Assembly (NCBI GenBank): GCA_003510525.1
Contig: DOMD01000004.1
Coordinates: 10,804-18,016, forward strand
Direction of reading: 5' to 3'
Origin: Candidatus Omnitrophota bacterium
GTDB lineage: Bacteria; Omnitrophota; Gorgyraeia; Gygaellales; UBA12090
Length of the DNA stretch: 7,213 bases
Of this stretch, positions 6,474 to 7,213 are shown in pieces. The translations under genes were made by a program, and so were the position numbers. Under the pieces are notes generated by a model. That model was not told the origin of the DNA. It saw nothing but the letters and a program-made list of their open reading frames with translations, and made no database searches. Numbering within the stretch: position 1 is the stretch's first letter; the number at the start of each line of letters is the position of its first letter.

Positions 6474-7213
6474 ATGTTATATTATTTGCTCTATTCTTTA
6501 AAAGATTTTCATTCCTTTTTTAATATCTTCAAATATATTACCTTCCGCGCGGTTTTGGCCGCGGCCACCGCCTTTCTCATCAGTATTATCTTTGGGCCGG
6601 TTTTGATTCGCAGGCTCGGCCAGCTTAAAATCGGACAGCAGTTAAGGCCCCCCGAAGAATGTTTAGATTTATATAAACTGCATAGCAATAAAGCCGGCAC
6701 CCCGACTATGGGGGGCATTCTTATTTTATTAAGCATTGTGGTTTCAGTTTTACTGTGGTCTGATATGGGGAATAAATATATTATCCTCAGCCTTATCGCG
6801 ATGCTGGTTTTGGGAGCCATTGGTTTTGTGGATGATTATATCAAATTGACCAAGAAGCGCTCTAAGGGGCTGGATATCCTGGGAAAGTTTATACCTCAGG
6901 CCTTAACTGCCTCTTGTATAGGCTATTTTGCCTATCTGGATCCCTCTTTAGGGGGCCGGGTAGACATTCCCTTTCTAAAGGACGTGGTTTGGAATTTAGG
7001 CCTTTTTTATATTATCTTCGCGGTGCTGGTGATAGTCGGTTCATCCAACGCGGTGAATCTTACCGACGGCCTGGATGGGTTAGCTATCGGATGCGTGATT
7101 ATGGCGGCCCTGGCTTATATGATATTGAGCTATGTTTCGGGGCACGCGGTATTCAGCAAGTATTTATTTATACCCTTTATTCCGGGAAGCGGAGAACTGG
7201 CAATTCTTTGCGC
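6474..7213 (+). CDS. mraY: Phospho-N-acetylmuramoyl-pentapeptide-transferase MraY (partial, 3' end outside window)
   Basis: MraY is the integral membrane enzyme that transfers phospho-MurNAc-pentapeptide from UDP to undecaprenyl phosphate, forming lipid I. The 246 residues visible start MLYYLLYSLKDFHSFFNIFKYITFR in pieces typical of MraY N-termini, which supports ATG 6474 although no Shine-Dalgarno precedes it. Membrane segments are evident at about 25-46, 80-95, 102-119, 140-154, 173-190 and 203-221. Family motifs are LHSNKAGTPTMGGI (69-82), the catalytic aspartates in VDDYIK (D120, D121), and NAVNLTDGLDGLA (192-204). About a third of a usual 360-residue protein is missing, including the third catalytic aspartate and the histidine-rich loop. 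The cytoplasmic loop between R58 and H70 is about five residues longer than in E. coli MraY. Its substrate is the MurF product encoded just upstream. Confidence 0.96.
   Translation, partial: MLYYLLYSLKDFHSFFNIFKYITFRAVLAAATAFLISIIFGPVLIRRLGQLKIGQQLRPPEECLDLYKLHSNKAGTPTMGGILILLSIVVSVLLWSDMGNKYIILSLIAMLVLGAIGFVDDYIKLTKKRSKGLDILGKFIPQALTASCIGYFAYLDPSLGGRVDIPFLKDVVWNLGLFYIIFAVLVIVGSSNAVNLTDGLDGLAIGCVIMAALAYMILSYVSGHAVFSKYLFIPFIPGSGELAILC

Noticed and set aside
6467..6496. Promoter with TTGATA at 6467-6472 and an AT-rich stretch downstream
   Set aside because: A matching -10 would fall inside mraY after its start codon, and no good hexamer is found there.

Overview
The window is a plus-strand stretch of a bacterial division and cell wall (dcw) cluster. 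In order it holds the tail of mraZ, rsmH (mraW), a small membrane protein of the FtsL/DivIC type, ftsI (a class B penicillin-binding protein), murE, murF, and the first two thirds of mraY, which runs off the right edge. All genes read left to right. Spacing is tight or overlapping from mraZ to murF, as expected for one operon. I found no RNA genes, CRISPR array, transposase or antisense gene.

The organism is a Gram-negative-type or otherwise diderm bacterium that probably makes meso-diaminopimelate peptidoglycan, because MurE carries the DNPR motif of mDAP-adding enzymes. FtsI has no C-terminal PASTA domains. The moderate base composition, the MraY loop ending in a Leu-Tyr-x-Leu-His stretch before the GTPTMGG motif, and the short palindromic repeats suggest an uncultured lineage such as Omnitrophota or a PVC relative. 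That placement is a guess from memory and was not tested.

How the genes work together: MurE and MurF add the third residue and the D-Ala-D-Ala dipeptide to UDP-MurNAc in the cytoplasm. MraY moves the finished phospho-MurNAc-pentapeptide onto undecaprenyl phosphate in the membrane. FtsI cross-links the resulting glycan at the septum, and the FtsL-like protein would belong to the divisome complex that activates it. RsmH methylates 16S rRNA and MraZ is the usual regulator at the head of this cluster.

The genes are ordinary, and I see no undescribed multi-gene system. The less ordinary signals are structural. A 72-nt array of three small palindromic units sits in frame inside rsmH and adds 24 residues to it. 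A different inverted repeat of about 114 nt fills the only real intergenic gap, between murF and mraY. MurF has an N-terminal extension of about 46 residues whose coding sequence contains a hairpin that would sequester a GGAGG motif. The FtsL-like protein has a long tail of unknown role.
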